Source of the DNA: Pseudomonas uvaldensis
GTDB lineage: Bacteria > Pseudomonadota > Gammaproteobacteria > Pseudomonadales > Pseudomonadaceae
Reading direction: 5' to 3'
DNA: 53,533 nt
Assembly: GCF_021271205.1 (NCBI RefSeq)
Contig: NZ_JAIWKS010000018.1
Coordinates: 1-53,533 of the forward strand
Positions within the stretch are counted from its first letter, which is position 1; the number at the start of each line of letters is the position of its first letter. Of the stretch, positions 44,601 through 53,521 are shown in pieces. A model generated the notes under the pieces. It was not told where the DNA came from. It searched no databases and saw nothing but the letters and a program-made list of their open reading frames with translations. A program made the translations under genes and the position numbers.

Positions 44601-47600
44601 ATGGGCGCAGCACAGAAGATCGACATCCGCGGCGCAAAGGGCGGAAGCAAAAAGCCGAAGACGCCGATTGAGGCAAGCGACAACCTCCGCTCAACGAACA
44701 TCGCCAAGCTGCTGATTGCGGTAGGTGAGGGTGAGTTTGAGGGCGTGCCGACGGACGCCGACATCTACCTGGACAACACACCGATCAAAGATGCGAGCGG
44801 CAACGTCAACTTCCCGAACGTCAAATGGGAATGGCGCTCCGGCTCGGTGGATCAGACCTATATCCCCGGCATCCCCTCGGTCGAGAACGAGACATCGCTG
44901 AACATCGAGCTGCGCAGCGATGCGCCTTGGGTGCGCTCCGTCACGAACATCCAGCTTTCTGCCGTGCGCATTCGGTTCGCCTGGCCGGTGCTCCAGCGCC
45001 AGGACGACCAGGGCAACATTGGCGGCTATCGCATTGAGTACGCGGTCGACGTGGCTACTGACGGCGGCGCGTATCAGCAGGTGCTGACCGATGCCGTGGA
45101 TGGGAAGACCACCACCCGTTACGAACGCTCCCGGCGCATCGACTTGCCGGAAGCAACCATCGGCTGGCAGATCCGCGTGCGTCGCATCACGCCGAACCAG
45201 AACAGTAACCGTGTCGCCGACACCATGCTGATCGCCGGCTTCACCGAAGTCATCGACGCGAAGCTGCGTTACCCGAACACCGCGCTTCTGTACATCGAAT
45301 TCGACGCCGAGCAGTTCACCAACATCCCGGCCGTCACTGTGAAGTGCAAAGCCAGGAAGTGGCAGGTCCCGAGCAACTACGACCCGATCAGTCGGACCTA
45401 TACCGGCACCTGGGACGGCAGTATGAAGCAGGCCTGGACCAATAACCCGGCCTGGATCACCTATGGCATCTGCACTGAGGACCGTTTCGGCCTCGGCAAG
45501 CGCATCAAACCGTGGATGGTCGACAAGTGGGAGCTGTACCGGATCGCCCAATACTGCGATCAACTGGTACCGGATGGCCTGGGCGGAACCGAGCCGCGCT
45601 TCCTCTGCGACATGAACCTGCAGGGCAAGGCAGACGCCTGGACGCTGCTGAGGGACATTTCCGGTATCTATCGTGGCATGACCTACTGGGCCCAGGGCCA
45701 GTTGATCATGCAGGCGGACATGCCGCGTGCCCAGGACTTCGACTACGTGTTCACCCGGGCGAACGTCATCGACGGGAAGTTCTCGTACGGCAGCGCCTCG
45801 GCCAAGACTCGGTACACCCGGTGCCTGGTCAGCTACGACAACCCGGCGAACAACTACGACACCGACGTCATTCCGTTTGCTGATCTGGATCTCCAGCGCC
45901 GCTATGGCGACCGCCCAACCGAGGTGAGCGCCATCGGCTGCACCAGGGCGTCCGAGGCCCAACGCCGCGGCAAGTGGGTGATCCTCAGCAACAACCTGGA
46001 CCGGACTGTTACGTTCAAGACTGGGATGGAGGGTGTAATCCCGCTCCCTGGACACATCATCCCCGTGGCTGACTCGCTGCTGGCTGGCCGGGAGATTGGC
46101 GGACGGATATCTGCCGTGGCAGGTCGGGTGATCACGCTCGACCGCGACACCCAGGCCAAGGCAGGCGACCGGCTGATCATCAACCTTCCGGGCGGACGCG
46201 CCGAAGGCCGCACCGTGCAGAGCGTGGCCGGGCGAGCCGTGACCGTGACGGTAGCCTACAGCGAGGCGCCGCGGGCGCAGCTTCAGTGGGCGCTCGACGC
46301 TGACGACTTGGCGATTCCGCTTTACCGCGTGCTCCGGACCAAGCGCACGACCGAAGGGGATTTTGAGATCTCCGCTCTGCAGTACGAGCCGAGCAAGTTC
46401 GCCCACATCGATACCGGCGCCCGCCTGGAAGAGCGGCCGATCAGTGTTATTCCGATCACTGTCGTTCCTCCGCCGGCCAGCGTTGCCCTGACAGCGACCT
46501 CGGTTGTTTCTCAAGGCATCGCCGTTGCGACAATGACCATCACCTGGCCTGCCGTGCCAGGGGCTGTGGCCTATGACGTGGAGTGGCGCAAAGACAGCGG
46601 CAATTGGGTCAAGGTGCCGCGCACCGGTTCGACTGGCGTGGACGTGGTCGGCATCTATGCCGGCGCCTACGTGGCTCGGGTGCGTGCAGTGAGCGCCTTC
46701 GACATCTCTTCGATCTGGCGCAATTCCGTGCTCACAGAGTTGAAGGGCAAGGAAGGCCTGCCGCCGGCGGTGTCGTTCCTGACAGCTACCTCACTGCTGT
46801 TCGGCATCGGCCTGAAGTGGGGATTCCCTGCTGGCGCCGAGGACACCCAGCGGACCGAGATCTGGTACGGGCCCACCAACGTCCTGGACAACGCCACGAA
46901 GCTGGCAGACCTGGCGTATCCCCAGAGCGACTACAGCATGCAGAGCCTGCTGGCGGGGGCGACGTTCTTCTTCTGGGCGCGGCTGGTGGACAGAACCGGG
47001 AACATCGGACCCTGGTACCCAGTCGGCAACGGTGTCCTGGGCCAGGCCAGCTCTGAGGCAGGTCCAATTCTGGACATCATCGAGGGGCAGATCACCGAGA
47101 CGGAACTCGGGCAACACCTGCGGGATGAGATCGAGAAAATCCCAGGACTCCAAGCCCAGATCGACGCGTTCGACGGCTTGTCTGCCTACAAGCCTGATCA
47201 GGTCTACGAGCAGGGCAAGATGGTGGTCGAGGATGACCGTATCTATCAGGCGAAAGTCCAGGTTCCGATCAACACGCCGCCGCCAAACGCCACTTATTGG
47301 CTGGACGTAGGCCAGTCGGTTCAGACGGCCAACGGCCTTGCGCAGCAGGTGGCGACCAACACCGTAGACATCACGGAACTCGAAGCCACGGCCACCTCTT
47401 TCGAAGCGCTGCGAGCTTCCTGGCGCGATGACGACGGGGAGGGCGATCTGTCTGACGCTATCAAAGGGTGGACCAGCACGGCAGCTATTGCGTCGGAAAG
47501 CAGCGTCCGAGCTTCAGAGAGTGAGGCGACGGCGCGCAGGCTGACCACCTTCGATGCCCAAATCGATGAGAACGCTGCGAACCTGACCACGCTTGAGCAG

Positions 47601-48155
47601 GTGGTCGCGACGAACGAGTCAGCCACGGCCACGAAAATCGACCAGTTGACTGCGACGGTGGGACAGAACACTGCAGCGATCCAACAGACCTCCACGGCTT
47701 ACGCTGACACGAGCGGCAAGCTGAACACGATGTGGTCGGTGAAGATGCAACTCACCGCCGACGGGAAGTATGTCGCCGCCGGCATTGGCCTCGGTATCGA
47801 GAACACGGCGACCGGGCTCCAGAGTCAGTTTCTGGTCAGTGCCGATCGGTTCGCCATCGTGAACACCATCTCCGGCGGGGCCATATCGGTTCCGTTCGCC
47901 GTTCAAGGCGGCCAGGTGTTCATGAACTCCGCTTTCATCCAGGACGGCAGCATCACGATGCTGAAGATCGGCCAAGCCTTGCAGTCGGACAACTACGTTG
48001 CTGGTGTGCAGGGCTGGCGCCTGGATAAGGCGGGGAATTTGGAGTTCAACGGCCCGGCCCCTGGCGGCGGTCGCCTGACCATGACTAATCGCGCAATCAA
48101 GGTATACGACGAAAATGGTGTGAAGCGGGTTCAGCTCGGAGATCTATCAGCATGA
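44601..48155 (+). CDS. Central tail tip/host specificity protein J-like
   Basis: 1184 residues. N-terminal gpJ domain (GAKGGSKKPKTPIEASDNL, SPIGEGEFEGV-like), hub domains to about 600, fibronectin type III-like repeats (about 615-800), a chitin-binding-like short module (YKPDQVYEQGKMVVEDDR, near 855) and C-terminal coiled coil and receptor-binding part (about 900-1184). Binds the host receptor. Overlaps the following gene by ATGA. Confidence 0.92.
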   Translation: MGAAQKIDIRGAKGGSKKPKTPIEASDNLRSTNIAKLLIAVGEGEFEGVPTDADIYLDNTPIKDASGNVNFPNVKWEWRSGSVDQTYIPGIPSVENETSLNIELRSDAPWVRSVTNIQLSAVRIRFAWPVLQRQDDQGNIGGYRIEYAVDVATDGGAYQQVLTDAVDGKTTTRYERSRRIDLPEATIGWQIRVRRITPNQNSNRVADTMLIAGFTEVIDAKLRYPNTALLYIEFDAEQFTNIPAVTVKCKARKWQVPSNYDPISRTYTGTWDGSMKQAWTNNPAWITYGICTEDRFGLGKRIKPWMVDKWELYRIAQYCDQLVPDGLGGTEPRFLCDMNLQGKADAWTLLRDISGIYRGMTYWAQGQLIMQADMPRAQDFDYVFTRANVIDGKFSYGSASAKTRYTRCLVSYDNPANNYDTDVIPFADLDLQRRYGDRPTEVSAIGCTRASEAQRRGKWVILSNNLDRTVTFKTGMEGVIPLPGHIIPVADSLLAGREIGGRISAVAGRVITLDRDTQAKAGDRLIINLPGGRAEGRTVQSVAGRAVTVTVAYSEAPRAQLQWALDADDLAIPLYRVLRTKRTTEGDFEISALQYEPSKFAHIDTGARLEERPISVIPITVVPPPASVALTATSVVSQGIAVATMTITWPAVPGAVAYDVEWRKDSGNWVKVPRTGSTGVDVVGIYAGAYVARVRAVSAFDISSIWRNSVLTELKGKEGLPPAVSFLTATSLLFGIGLKWGFPAGAEDTQRTEIWYGPTNVLDNATKLADLAYPQSDYSMQSLLAGATFFFWARLVDRTGNIGPWYPVGNGVLGQASSEAGPILDIIEGQITETELGQHLRDEIEKIPGLQAQIDAFDGLSAYKPDQVYEQGKMVVEDDRIYQAKVQVPINTPPPNATYWLDVGQSVQTANGLAQQVATNTVDITELEATATSFEALRASWRDDDGEGDLSDAIKGWTSTAAIASESSVRASESEATARRLTTFDAQIDENAANLTTLEQVVATNESATATKIDQLTATVGQNTAAIQQTSTAYADTSGKLNTMWSVKMQLTADGKYVAAGIGLGIENTATGLQSQFLVSADRFAIVNTISGGAISVPFAVQGGQVFMNSAFIQDGSITMLKIGQALQSDNYVAGVQGWRLDKAGNLEFNGPAPGGGRLTMTNRAIKVYDENGVKRVQLGDLSA

Positions 48156-48475
48156 GTTATGGGTTGGAAATCCGGGATGAAAACGGCAACGTCACCCTCG
48201 ATCCATCTTCCTTCACGATGCGGGTCGTATACAGCGCAGTAGTCACGGGGTCGAATTCAATATCCTATCAAACAATATCGGTGCCTGGAATTACTCCGTC
48301 CAATGGCACCGCCTTTGTGGTGCCAATAGGGAACTACAACGATGCGGTGGATATGCAACTGGAAACTGAAGTCATAAACAACGCTGTCAGGGTGTATAGC
48401 TATATTCGAGGCAGGGAAGAATATAGCAACAAGACCGGCATCACCATGCGGCTGATTGTTATAAGGTACTCATAA
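48152..48475 (+). CDS. Small tail-tip accessory protein
   Basis: 107 residues starting MSYGLEIRDENGNVTLD, beta-rich, with Ser/Thr/Asn-rich strands. The opening matches that of the next gene product (MSFGLEF...). Lower GC than J, so probably a recent exchange at the adhesin end. Coupled by ATGA to J and by TAATG to the next gene. Confidence 0.6.
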   Translation: MSYGLEIRDENGNVTLDPSSFTMRVVYSAVVTGSNSISYQTISVPGITPSNGTAFVVPIGNYNDAVDMQLETEVINNAVRVYSYIRGREEYSNKTGITMRLIVIRYS

Positions 48476-49149
48476 TGTCGTTCGGATTGGAGTTTACGAA
48501 TAACAGCAACGTCGTGACGGTTGATTCCGAGTTCTCGCGGCTTGTTGTGTTGGCGAAAGGAACGTATGTACCGACCGAAGAGTGGGGCTTGGGATCAGTT
48601 ACGACTTTCCCTAGAACGATAACGAGCCAAGAACCACCCCTGGTCTTCATTCGTCCTTCGGGAAGTAGCGGCATTGCTGGGTTATGCCAGATGCGGGTGA
48701 TTGGTTCCCCAGGAGCATGGACGGGGTTTTATGTCAGGGCTTACGACGTCAATACGTTGCAACCCAATGGCTCGTACTTCGCCTGTGGCTTCGCTGCGAC
48801 CGCTCTGGCTGATTATGGAATGAGGTTGTGGGATGGAAACTCCAAACTGCTGTTTGATAGTGGAACGCCTTATGCCCGTTTTACCCGAGCATTTCAGAAC
48901 TGGACGTATGTTAGATCCGATCATACGTCGAACGGGACGCCCAGGAATTACTATCGAGTAGCGTTCGATTTTCCTGCGGGTGAGTACATGCTGATAAACA
49001 GCTTTAGCATGCCGATGCTTGATAACGATAACCAGAGTCGAATGCTCTATTGCTGGTGGGACTTCTCCGGTAACAATCTGTATGCGCTGACAGTAGGCCC
49101 GTTCAATCCAACCGTACTTTACCTTCCTGCCGTTTTTGCAAAACTTTAA
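48475..49149 (+). CDS. Tail-tip or fibre protein, paralogue of the preceding one
   Basis: 224 residues starting MSFGLEFTNNSNVVTVDS. The first 30 residues align with the previous product; the rest is beta-rich with Cys at about 65, 102 and 191 and many aromatic residues. It may cap or decorate J. AT-rich codons compared with the tail core genes. Function not known. Confidence 0.6.
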   Translation: MSFGLEFTNNSNVVTVDSEFSRLVVLAKGTYVPTEEWGLGSVTTFPRTITSQEPPLVFIRPSGSSGIAGLCQMRVIGSPGAWTGFYVRAYDVNTLQPNGSYFACGFAATALADYGMRLWDGNSKLLFDSGTPYARFTRAFQNWTYVRSDHTSNGTPRNYYRVAFDFPAGEYMLINSFSMPMLDNDNQSRMLYCWWDFSGNNLYALTVGPFNPTVLYLPAVFAKL

Positions 49150-49161
49150 GGACACTTTCCT

Positions 49162-50268
49162 ATGCCCTGGTACAAAGCGGGGACGGTTTCCGTCGCCCTG
49201 AATTCCAATGCCGTCACGGGCGTTGGTACCGCGTTTATTGTGAACTGCCGGGTCGGGGATGCGTTTCGTGGCCCCGATGGCCGTTGGTACGAAGTCACCA
49301 ACGCCCCGAGCAATACCTCGCTTTCCATCGATCCTCCGTATCAGGGGCCGACAGTCTCTGGCGGTACTTACGCACTGGCGCCGATGCAGGGCTACGTGAA
49401 GGATTCTGCCGATGCGCTACGGGCAATCGTAAACACCTATGGCGCGAAGCTCGCCGCACTGGGGACCACCGGCAACTACGACATCCTGCCGGTGAGCAAG
49501 GGTGGTACAGGTGGGAACACCATCTCTGATGCACAGGCTGGCCTGGGGCTGGTTCCCCAAACCACCACCAATGATGCGACTGGCGGGCGCTTGATGCTCA
49601 ATGGCGCCCATGGCTGGGGCAGCTCTATCACGTTGCCGGTGATGCCTACGCTGCTGACCCATCTTCCAACGGGGGTCTATCGAGGGGTAGGTGGGACCAC
49701 TGCTGGCTCCCCCTTCAGCACTGCGTCCGGCTTCATGGCGTACGCCAAGCGTTATTCCACAAACGATACTTTTTACACAATCTCCGCCACCTCGGTCGGA
49801 CGAGTGTTCGAAGGGTGGTACACCACCGGCGCGGCGTCGATTGATTGGTTCGAGATTTACACGACCAATAACTCCGTGGGGGCGGTATCGCAAACTGGCG
49901 GGATACCAACCGGGGCACTGCTTCAGCGGGGCACCACCACCACGGGCACGTTCTCTAAATATGCCTGCGGTACGCTGATCTGTTCGGGGTGGTCGACGAC
50001 GGCGGCTACTGCTAGCGCTGCTGCTGGTGGCGTTTTTATCGGTTCCGGATTTACCAACTTCACCTTCCCGCATGCGTTCAGCTCACCTCCGGCATGTAGC
50101 GATGCTTCACGATTTCAAATCTCGGGAGGTGCTGGTGCAGGCAACAGTCGAGGGTGGGGCACGATTGGCGTGGTGACGGCTACAACGGTGTCGCACATCG
50201 TTTACGGCCATGCGTCGACCTCATCGATGTATCCGGGTTATGTGGCCCATGGGAGGTGGTACGAATGA
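49162..50268 (+). CDS. Tail fibre protein
   Basis: 368 residues. N-terminal anchor (about 1-80, MPWYKAGTVSVALNSNAVTG), the fibre motif PVSKGGTGGNTISDAQAGLG, then a Gly/Ser/Thr-rich shaft and a beta-rich tip with AHGRWYE at the end. Forms side or terminal fibres for attachment. Overlaps the next gene (ATGA), as fibre and chaperone genes often do. Confidence 0.82.
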   Translation: MPWYKAGTVSVALNSNAVTGVGTAFIVNCRVGDAFRGPDGRWYEVTNAPSNTSLSIDPPYQGPTVSGGTYALAPMQGYVKDSADALRAIVNTYGAKLAALGTTGNYDILPVSKGGTGGNTISDAQAGLGLVPQTTTNDATGGRLMLNGAHGWGSSITLPVMPTLLTHLPTGVYRGVGGTTAGSPFSTASGFMAYAKRYSTNDTFYTISATSVGRVFEGWYTTGAASIDWFEIYTTNNSVGAVSQTGGIPTGALLQRGTTTTGTFSKYACGTLICSGWSTTAATASAAAGGVFIGSGFTNFTFPHAFSSPPACSDASRFQISGGAGAGNSRGWGTIGVVTATTVSHIVYGHASTSSMYPGYVAHGRWYE

Positions 50269-50984
50269 GGATTGATCTGATGCCCCAGGTCGGTGCCGCT
50301 CCATTCACGGTAGTGAAAAGCGGAGACACGCTGACCATAAATAACGAACTGTTCGACCTGTCACCCATTGGGGAAGGAGACACCCTGCCACACGGATCCA
50401 TCGACTCGGTTTGGTTCGCCGGGGACATCACCCGCCAGGGAGGGGAGCTGAACATCAAACTCCTGTTTCCGATCCCCTCGAACTACAGCCAGGAACAGGC
50501 GTTTCCCAATCCGCTGTGGAGTGTTGCCGATGGCCTGTTGGTTTTTCCGCCCCCGAAGATGCCCGCCGGCGAACTGTACATACCGCCCAAGCCTGATCCG
50601 GATGCTGTGATCGTCGAAGTCACCATCGATTGGACGAAGTTGATCACCAAGGCCATGAAGGAATCCGCTTTGCTGGACCAGCAGTTCAAGGAGGTGAAGA
50701 CGGAACTTGCCGAGAAGAACGTTGCAGCGATGGCTCAGATCACTCGTATCCAGGATCGCATCGACACCCTGGGTTATGGCATCGAAATCGGGGAGGCGAC
50801 TCCTGAGGAGGAAGCTGAGCAAGTCGCCCTGGCCGCACCGCTGAAAGCCTGGAAGACGTACAAATATGCGCTGGGCAAGGTGACAAGCCAGCCTGGCTGG
50901 TTCGAGTTTCCGGTCTGGCCGACGGAGCCGCCGGTACCGGATATCGCAGCCGCACCGATGTTGGCCTCCACCGAAACCATGTAA
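50265..50984 (+). CDS. Tail fibre assembly-type protein
   Basis: 239 residues from ATG 50265. VVKSGDTLTINNELFDLSPIG begins a beta domain; a middle helix (about 120-165) and a C-terminal AWKTYKYALGKVTSQPGWFEF lead to PVWPTEPPVP. The W-P-x-x-P ending is that of fibre assembly chaperones. Coupled to the fibre gene, supporting the role. Confidence 0.75.
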   Translation: MRIDLMPQVGAAPFTVVKSGDTLTINNELFDLSPIGEGDTLPHGSIDSVWFAGDITRQGGELNIKLLFPIPSNYSQEQAFPNPLWSVADGLLVFPPPKMPAGELYIPPKPDPDAVIVEVTIDWTKLITKAMKESALLDQQFKEVKTELAEKNVAAMAQITRIQDRIDTLGYGIEIGEATPEEEAEQVALAAPLKAWKTYKYALGKVTSQPGWFEFPVWPTEPPVPDIAAAPMLASTETM

Positions 50985-51001
50985 TCCGCCCAACACCGCA
51001 A

Positions 51002-51026
51002 CCCGCCATCGAGCGGGATTTTTTTT
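51002..51026 (+). terminator. Terminator-like hairpin before the endolysin gene
   Basis: CCCGC/GCGGG stem, six-base loop, A and eight T; then GCCTGGAGAAAAG and the ATG. Confidence 0.8.
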
Positions 51027-51041
51027 GCCTGGAGAAAAGTT

Positions 51042-51467
51042 ATGACTGTTTCCGAAAGGGACCGCGACATCCTTGCCCGCACGCTGTGGGCCGAAGCAAG
51101 AGGCGAGGGCTTGGCCGGGCAGATTGCCGTGGCCTGGACCATCCGCAACCGCGTGGAAGATGGCAAGACCAAGTCCTGGTGGGGGGAGGGCTATGCCGGC
51201 GTCTGCCTGAAACCGTACCAGTTCAGTTGCTGGAATCAGAATGATCCGAACTATCCGTTCCTGAGCGGCGCCAAGCCGATCCCGCCGAAGCAGATCGCCC
51301 AGGCGCAGCGGGCGGCGGATCTGGTTATCTCCGGCGCCGAGCCTGACATCACGAAGGGCGCGACTCACTACTACGCGACAACGATGCCGAAGCCACCGGC
51401 CTGGGCCGCCAAAGCCACGCAGACCCTGCGCCTGGGTAATCACATCTTTTTCAAGGATGTGCCATGA
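51042..51467 (+). CDS. Endolysin, SleB-type cell wall hydrolase
   Basis: 141 residues. LARTLWAEARGEGLAGQIAVAWTIRNRV is the Hydrolase_2 (SleB/CwlJ) signature with its catalytic Glu; CLKPYQFSCWN and ATHYYATTMPKPPAWA complete the fold. No signal peptide, so it needs the holin to reach the wall. Overlaps Rz (ATGA). Confidence 0.9.
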   Translation: MTVSERDRDILARTLWAEARGEGLAGQIAVAWTIRNRVEDGKTKSWWGEGYAGVCLKPYQFSCWNQNDPNYPFLSGAKPIPPKQIAQAQRAADLVISGAEPDITKGATHYYATTMPKPPAWAAKATQTLRLGNHIFFKDVP

Positions 51468-51976
51468 ACCCCGTGGCCGTGAAGGCCTGGGTCGTTGGCG
51501 TGCTGGTACTTGTGCTGCTGGCGGTCGGCGCGACCTGGAAGGTCCAGGACTGGCGCTATGGAGAACGGTTGGCGGAGCAGGCCCGCCTGCACCAGTCCGA
51601 CCTGGCTCAAATCAGCAGTGCGGCAGCGTCACAGGCCCGGACGGAGCAGGACAAGCGCCTGGCCCTAGAGCAGCGGCTGTCGGCAAGCGAACAAACCCAT
51701 TTCAAGGAACTGAGCGATGCTCAAACCAATCAGGCTCGCTTGCGCGATCGCCTTGCCACTGCTGATTTGCGGCTGTCAGTCCTCCTCGAGGATTCAGCCA
51801 GTTGCAGCCCATTGTCTACCACCCCCGGCGCCAGCGGCGTGGTTCATGGAAAGGCAAGAGCCCAACTTGACCCAGCGCATGCTCAACGAATTATCGGCAT
51901 CACCAACGAAGGCGACCGGGGGCTGATTGCGTTGGCGGCGTGCCAGGCGTATGTCAGAGGATTGAATCAGCAATAG
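51464..51976 (+). CDS. Rz: Inner-membrane spanin Rz
   Basis: 170 residues. One N-terminal transmembrane segment (about 8-24: VVGVLVLVLLAVGATW), then a periplasmic coiled coil (about 35-100) with a Ser/Pro turn and a C-terminal end containing Cys. i-spanin that fuses inner and outer membranes with Rz1. Its 3' end overlaps the end of the convergent SRAP gene by 23 bases. Confidence 0.85.
   Translation: MNPVAVKAWVVGVLVLVLLAVGATWKVQDWRYGERLAEQARLHQSDLAQISSAAASQARTEQDKRLALEQRLSASEQTHFKELSDAQTNQARLRDRLATADLRLSVLLEDSASCSPLSTTPGASGVVHGKARAQLDPAHAQRIIGITNEGDRGLIALAACQAYVRGLNQQ
51717..51926 (+). CDS. Rz1: Outer-membrane spanin Rz1, nested in Rz
   Basis: 69 residues in another frame entirely inside Rz. 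Signal peptide with lipobox-like LICG-C20, then a Pro-rich stretch (CLPPPAPAAW). Nested position, lipoprotein signal and proline content are diagnostic of o-spanins. The Cys at the -2 position of the lipobox is unusual. Confidence 0.8.
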   Translation: MLKPIRLACAIALPLLICGCQSSSRIQPVAAHCLPPPAPAAWFMERQEPNLTQRMLNELSASPTKATGG

Positions 51977-52649
51977 GCCTGATCAGCTCCGGCCCCTGGT
52001 TCCTCACGTTGCCAACGGCGCGGTCCACCTTGAACCACTCGAAGGCCTCGGCCGGCTCGCCCTGGTGGAGAGCTATCTGTTCGGCGCGCTCCTTGGGCGT
52101 GGTCGGGTCGAGCCATTCCCGAGCGAGGTCGGGATTCAGCACGACAGGCCGCCGGTCGTGGATGTCGATCATGCCGCCCTGGCTGTCGGCGGTGATGATG
52201 ACGAAGCCGTCGTGCTCGAGCGGTTCCCGGTTACCGGTGGGAAACTGGCCGATAGCTGCGCAGAAAATAGGCGCATGATCCCGCCGGCGGATCAGGTACG
52301 GTTGCTTCTTCGGTCCGCCTTCATCTACCCACTCGAACCAGTTGTTGATTGGCGTAATGGCCCGGTTCGGCCAGATCGCCCGGTAGAAGGGGCCGTGGGC
52401 GACTTTCTCAACTCTGGCGTTGATCGGCGGCGGGCGATCTTTGGCCCAGTGCGGTCGCCAGCCCCAGCGCACCAGGTCGGCGTGTAGCACTTCGCCTTCC
52501 TGGTGGAATAGGGCGAGCTGGCTCGATGGCGCGCAGTTGTACCGCTCCAGCGGTTGGTCATCCAGGGTACCGACATAGGCCCCGGGCCACATGGCTAGCA
52601 CCGCAACGAAGTCATGGATACCGGTGTACTGCGATAGCCGTCCGCACAT
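51954..52649 (-). CDS. SRAP-family abasic-site protein (YedK/HMCES)
   Basis: 231 residues from ATG 52649; the next residue is the catalytic Cys2 (MCGRLSQY) exposed after Met removal. INARVEKV (near 95), the PINNWFEW box with its Glu and the IHDRRPVVL motif with the conserved His complete the SRAP active site. SRAP forms a thiazolidine crosslink with abasic sites in ssDNA and shields them from cleavage. Lies downstream of a LexA box and the 52699-52923 gene, so SOS-induced. Convergent with Rz. Confidence 0.92.
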   Translation of the reverse strand: MCGRLSQYTGIHDFVAVLAMWPGAYVGTLDDQPLERYNCAPSSQLALFHQEGEVLHADLVRWGWRPHWAKDRPPPINARVEKVAHGPFYRAIWPNRAITPINNWFEWVDEGGPKKQPYLIRRRDHAPIFCAAIGQFPTGNREPLEHDGFVIITADSQGGMIDIHDRRPVVLNPDLAREWLDPTTPKERAEQIALHQGEPAEAFEWFKVDRAVGNVRNQGPELIRPIADSIL

Positions 52650-52698
52650 CGTCAAAGCTCTCCCGGGGTATCCAAAACTGTCTTCCTGGTTGGGCAGC

Positions 52699-52923
52699 TC
52701 ATCTCCAGGCCAGTTCCTCCAGCGCAAACCAGTAGGAGGCGTTTGCCATCTCATCCATCTCCAGCTTGTCCATCCAGTCAATAAGCTCGCTCGCGACCAT
52801 GGCGCTGCTTTGCTCGTGCAATAGCGACCGGTACAAGTCTGGGTTACGGTTTCGAAGGTCATGGTTGGCAAGAGCGCTGCGCCACTGAGTCGTCTCGGCG
52901 CAATCGGGTAATTCAGGAAACAT
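52699..52923 (-). CDS. Small SOS-regulated protein of unknown function
   Basis: 74 residues, helical, acidic, with many Trp, Met and Leu residues (ELIDWMDKLEMDEMANASYW). The ATG is 18 bases from a LexA box and has no strong ribosome binding site. First gene of the leftward SOS operon ending with SRAP. No family recognised. Confidence 0.6.
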   Translation of the reverse strand: MFPELPDCAETTQWRSALANHDLRNRNPDLYRSLLHEQSSAMVASELIDWMDKLEMDEMANASYWFALEELAWR

Positions 52924-52940
52924 ATCGGGCTTTTTCTAAA

Positions 52941-52956
52941 CTGTGGTTATGTACAG
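52941..52956 (-). promoter_or_regulatory. LexA box for the SRAP operon
   Basis: CTGTGGTTATGTACAG fits CTG-N10-CAG with TGTACAG as the strong half. It is 18 bases from the start of the 52699-52923 gene. Confidence 0.8.
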
Positions 52957-53051
52957 TATCCCGAAAAGTTATCCCAAGCCTGCGGTGCCGACGGGAGGCA
53001 GGTTGCCGCCCATCGGCCTGGACTTGAGGATGACGCTATCGCGGCTCGATA

Positions 53052-53067
53052 CTGTATTTTTGTACAG
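53052..53067 (+). promoter_or_regulatory. LexA box for the rightward terminal gene
   Basis: CTGTATTTTTGTACAG is nearly the ideal Pseudomonas LexA site (CTGTATATATATACAG), 15 bases before the ATG at 53082. Confidence 0.85.
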
Positions 53068-53081
53068 TTGTGAGCCGATCC

Positions 53082-53375
53082 ATGTATTTCTTAATCACTC
53101 GACGCCGCAAGCTGGGCGTAGCCATCCCAAAGGATCAGCTGAGGAGTGCTGAGACGTTTCGAGGCGACATAGTCATAAGTGAGTCGCTGGAGCCAGACTT
53201 AGGCAGGGCAGCGGTGGTGGCGCAGATTTTCAAGTCAGGCCCTGGCCCTGACGTCATCCCCCCGTTGCTCGATGTGAAGATCACGGGGATGGCCCATAGC
53301 GGGATGAACCTGACCGGGGTTGAGAAGATTGGAGACGCCTACTATGCGCAGTCGTGGTGGTGCCGTGTTGAATGA
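53082..53375 (+). CDS. SOS-regulated protein of unknown function
   Basis: 97 residues starting MYFLITRRRKLGVAIPKD. Beta-rich; GDIVISESLEP, AVVAQIFKSGPGPD and MNLTGVEKIGDAYYAQSWW suggest a compact barrel. A GTG four codons upstream is possible; no clear Shine-Dalgarno is visible. It lies directly after the best LexA box of the window, divergent from the SRAP operon. I do not recognise the family. Confidence 0.65.
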   Translation: MYFLITRRRKLGVAIPKDQLRSAETFRGDIVISESLEPDLGRAAVVAQIFKSGPGPDVIPPLLDVKITGMAHSGMNLTGVEKIGDAYYAQSWWCRVE

Positions 53376-53501
53376 GGGGATTGGTGTTCGGTCGGCAGGA
53401 CGCCGGAGAGGCCCCAAAAGGGCGTGGGGACTTTTTCGGGGATTCGCTATTTACCGTTCAGCTCCGTTGGGCACCGTTTGCAGCGAGCGCCAGAGGAAGA
53501 A

Positions 53502-53521
53502 CCAGCAAATGCTGGGCTTTT
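53502..53521 (+). terminator. Terminator near the right edge
   Basis: CCAGC/GCTGG stem with an AAAT loop, then GCTTTT. Ends the 53082-53375 transcript. Nothing else is seen between 53376 and 53533, and no copy of the tRNA-Pro 3' end. Confidence 0.65.

Noticed and set aside
44691..46514. 607-codon open frame antisense to the J gene
   Set aside because: Same reason; composition (Arg, His, Val, Gly-rich) is typical of a shadow frame.
52943..53152. 69-codon rightward frame between the LexA boxes
   Set aside because: Starts within one LexA box and runs through the other and into the next gene in a different frame; no ribosome binding site.
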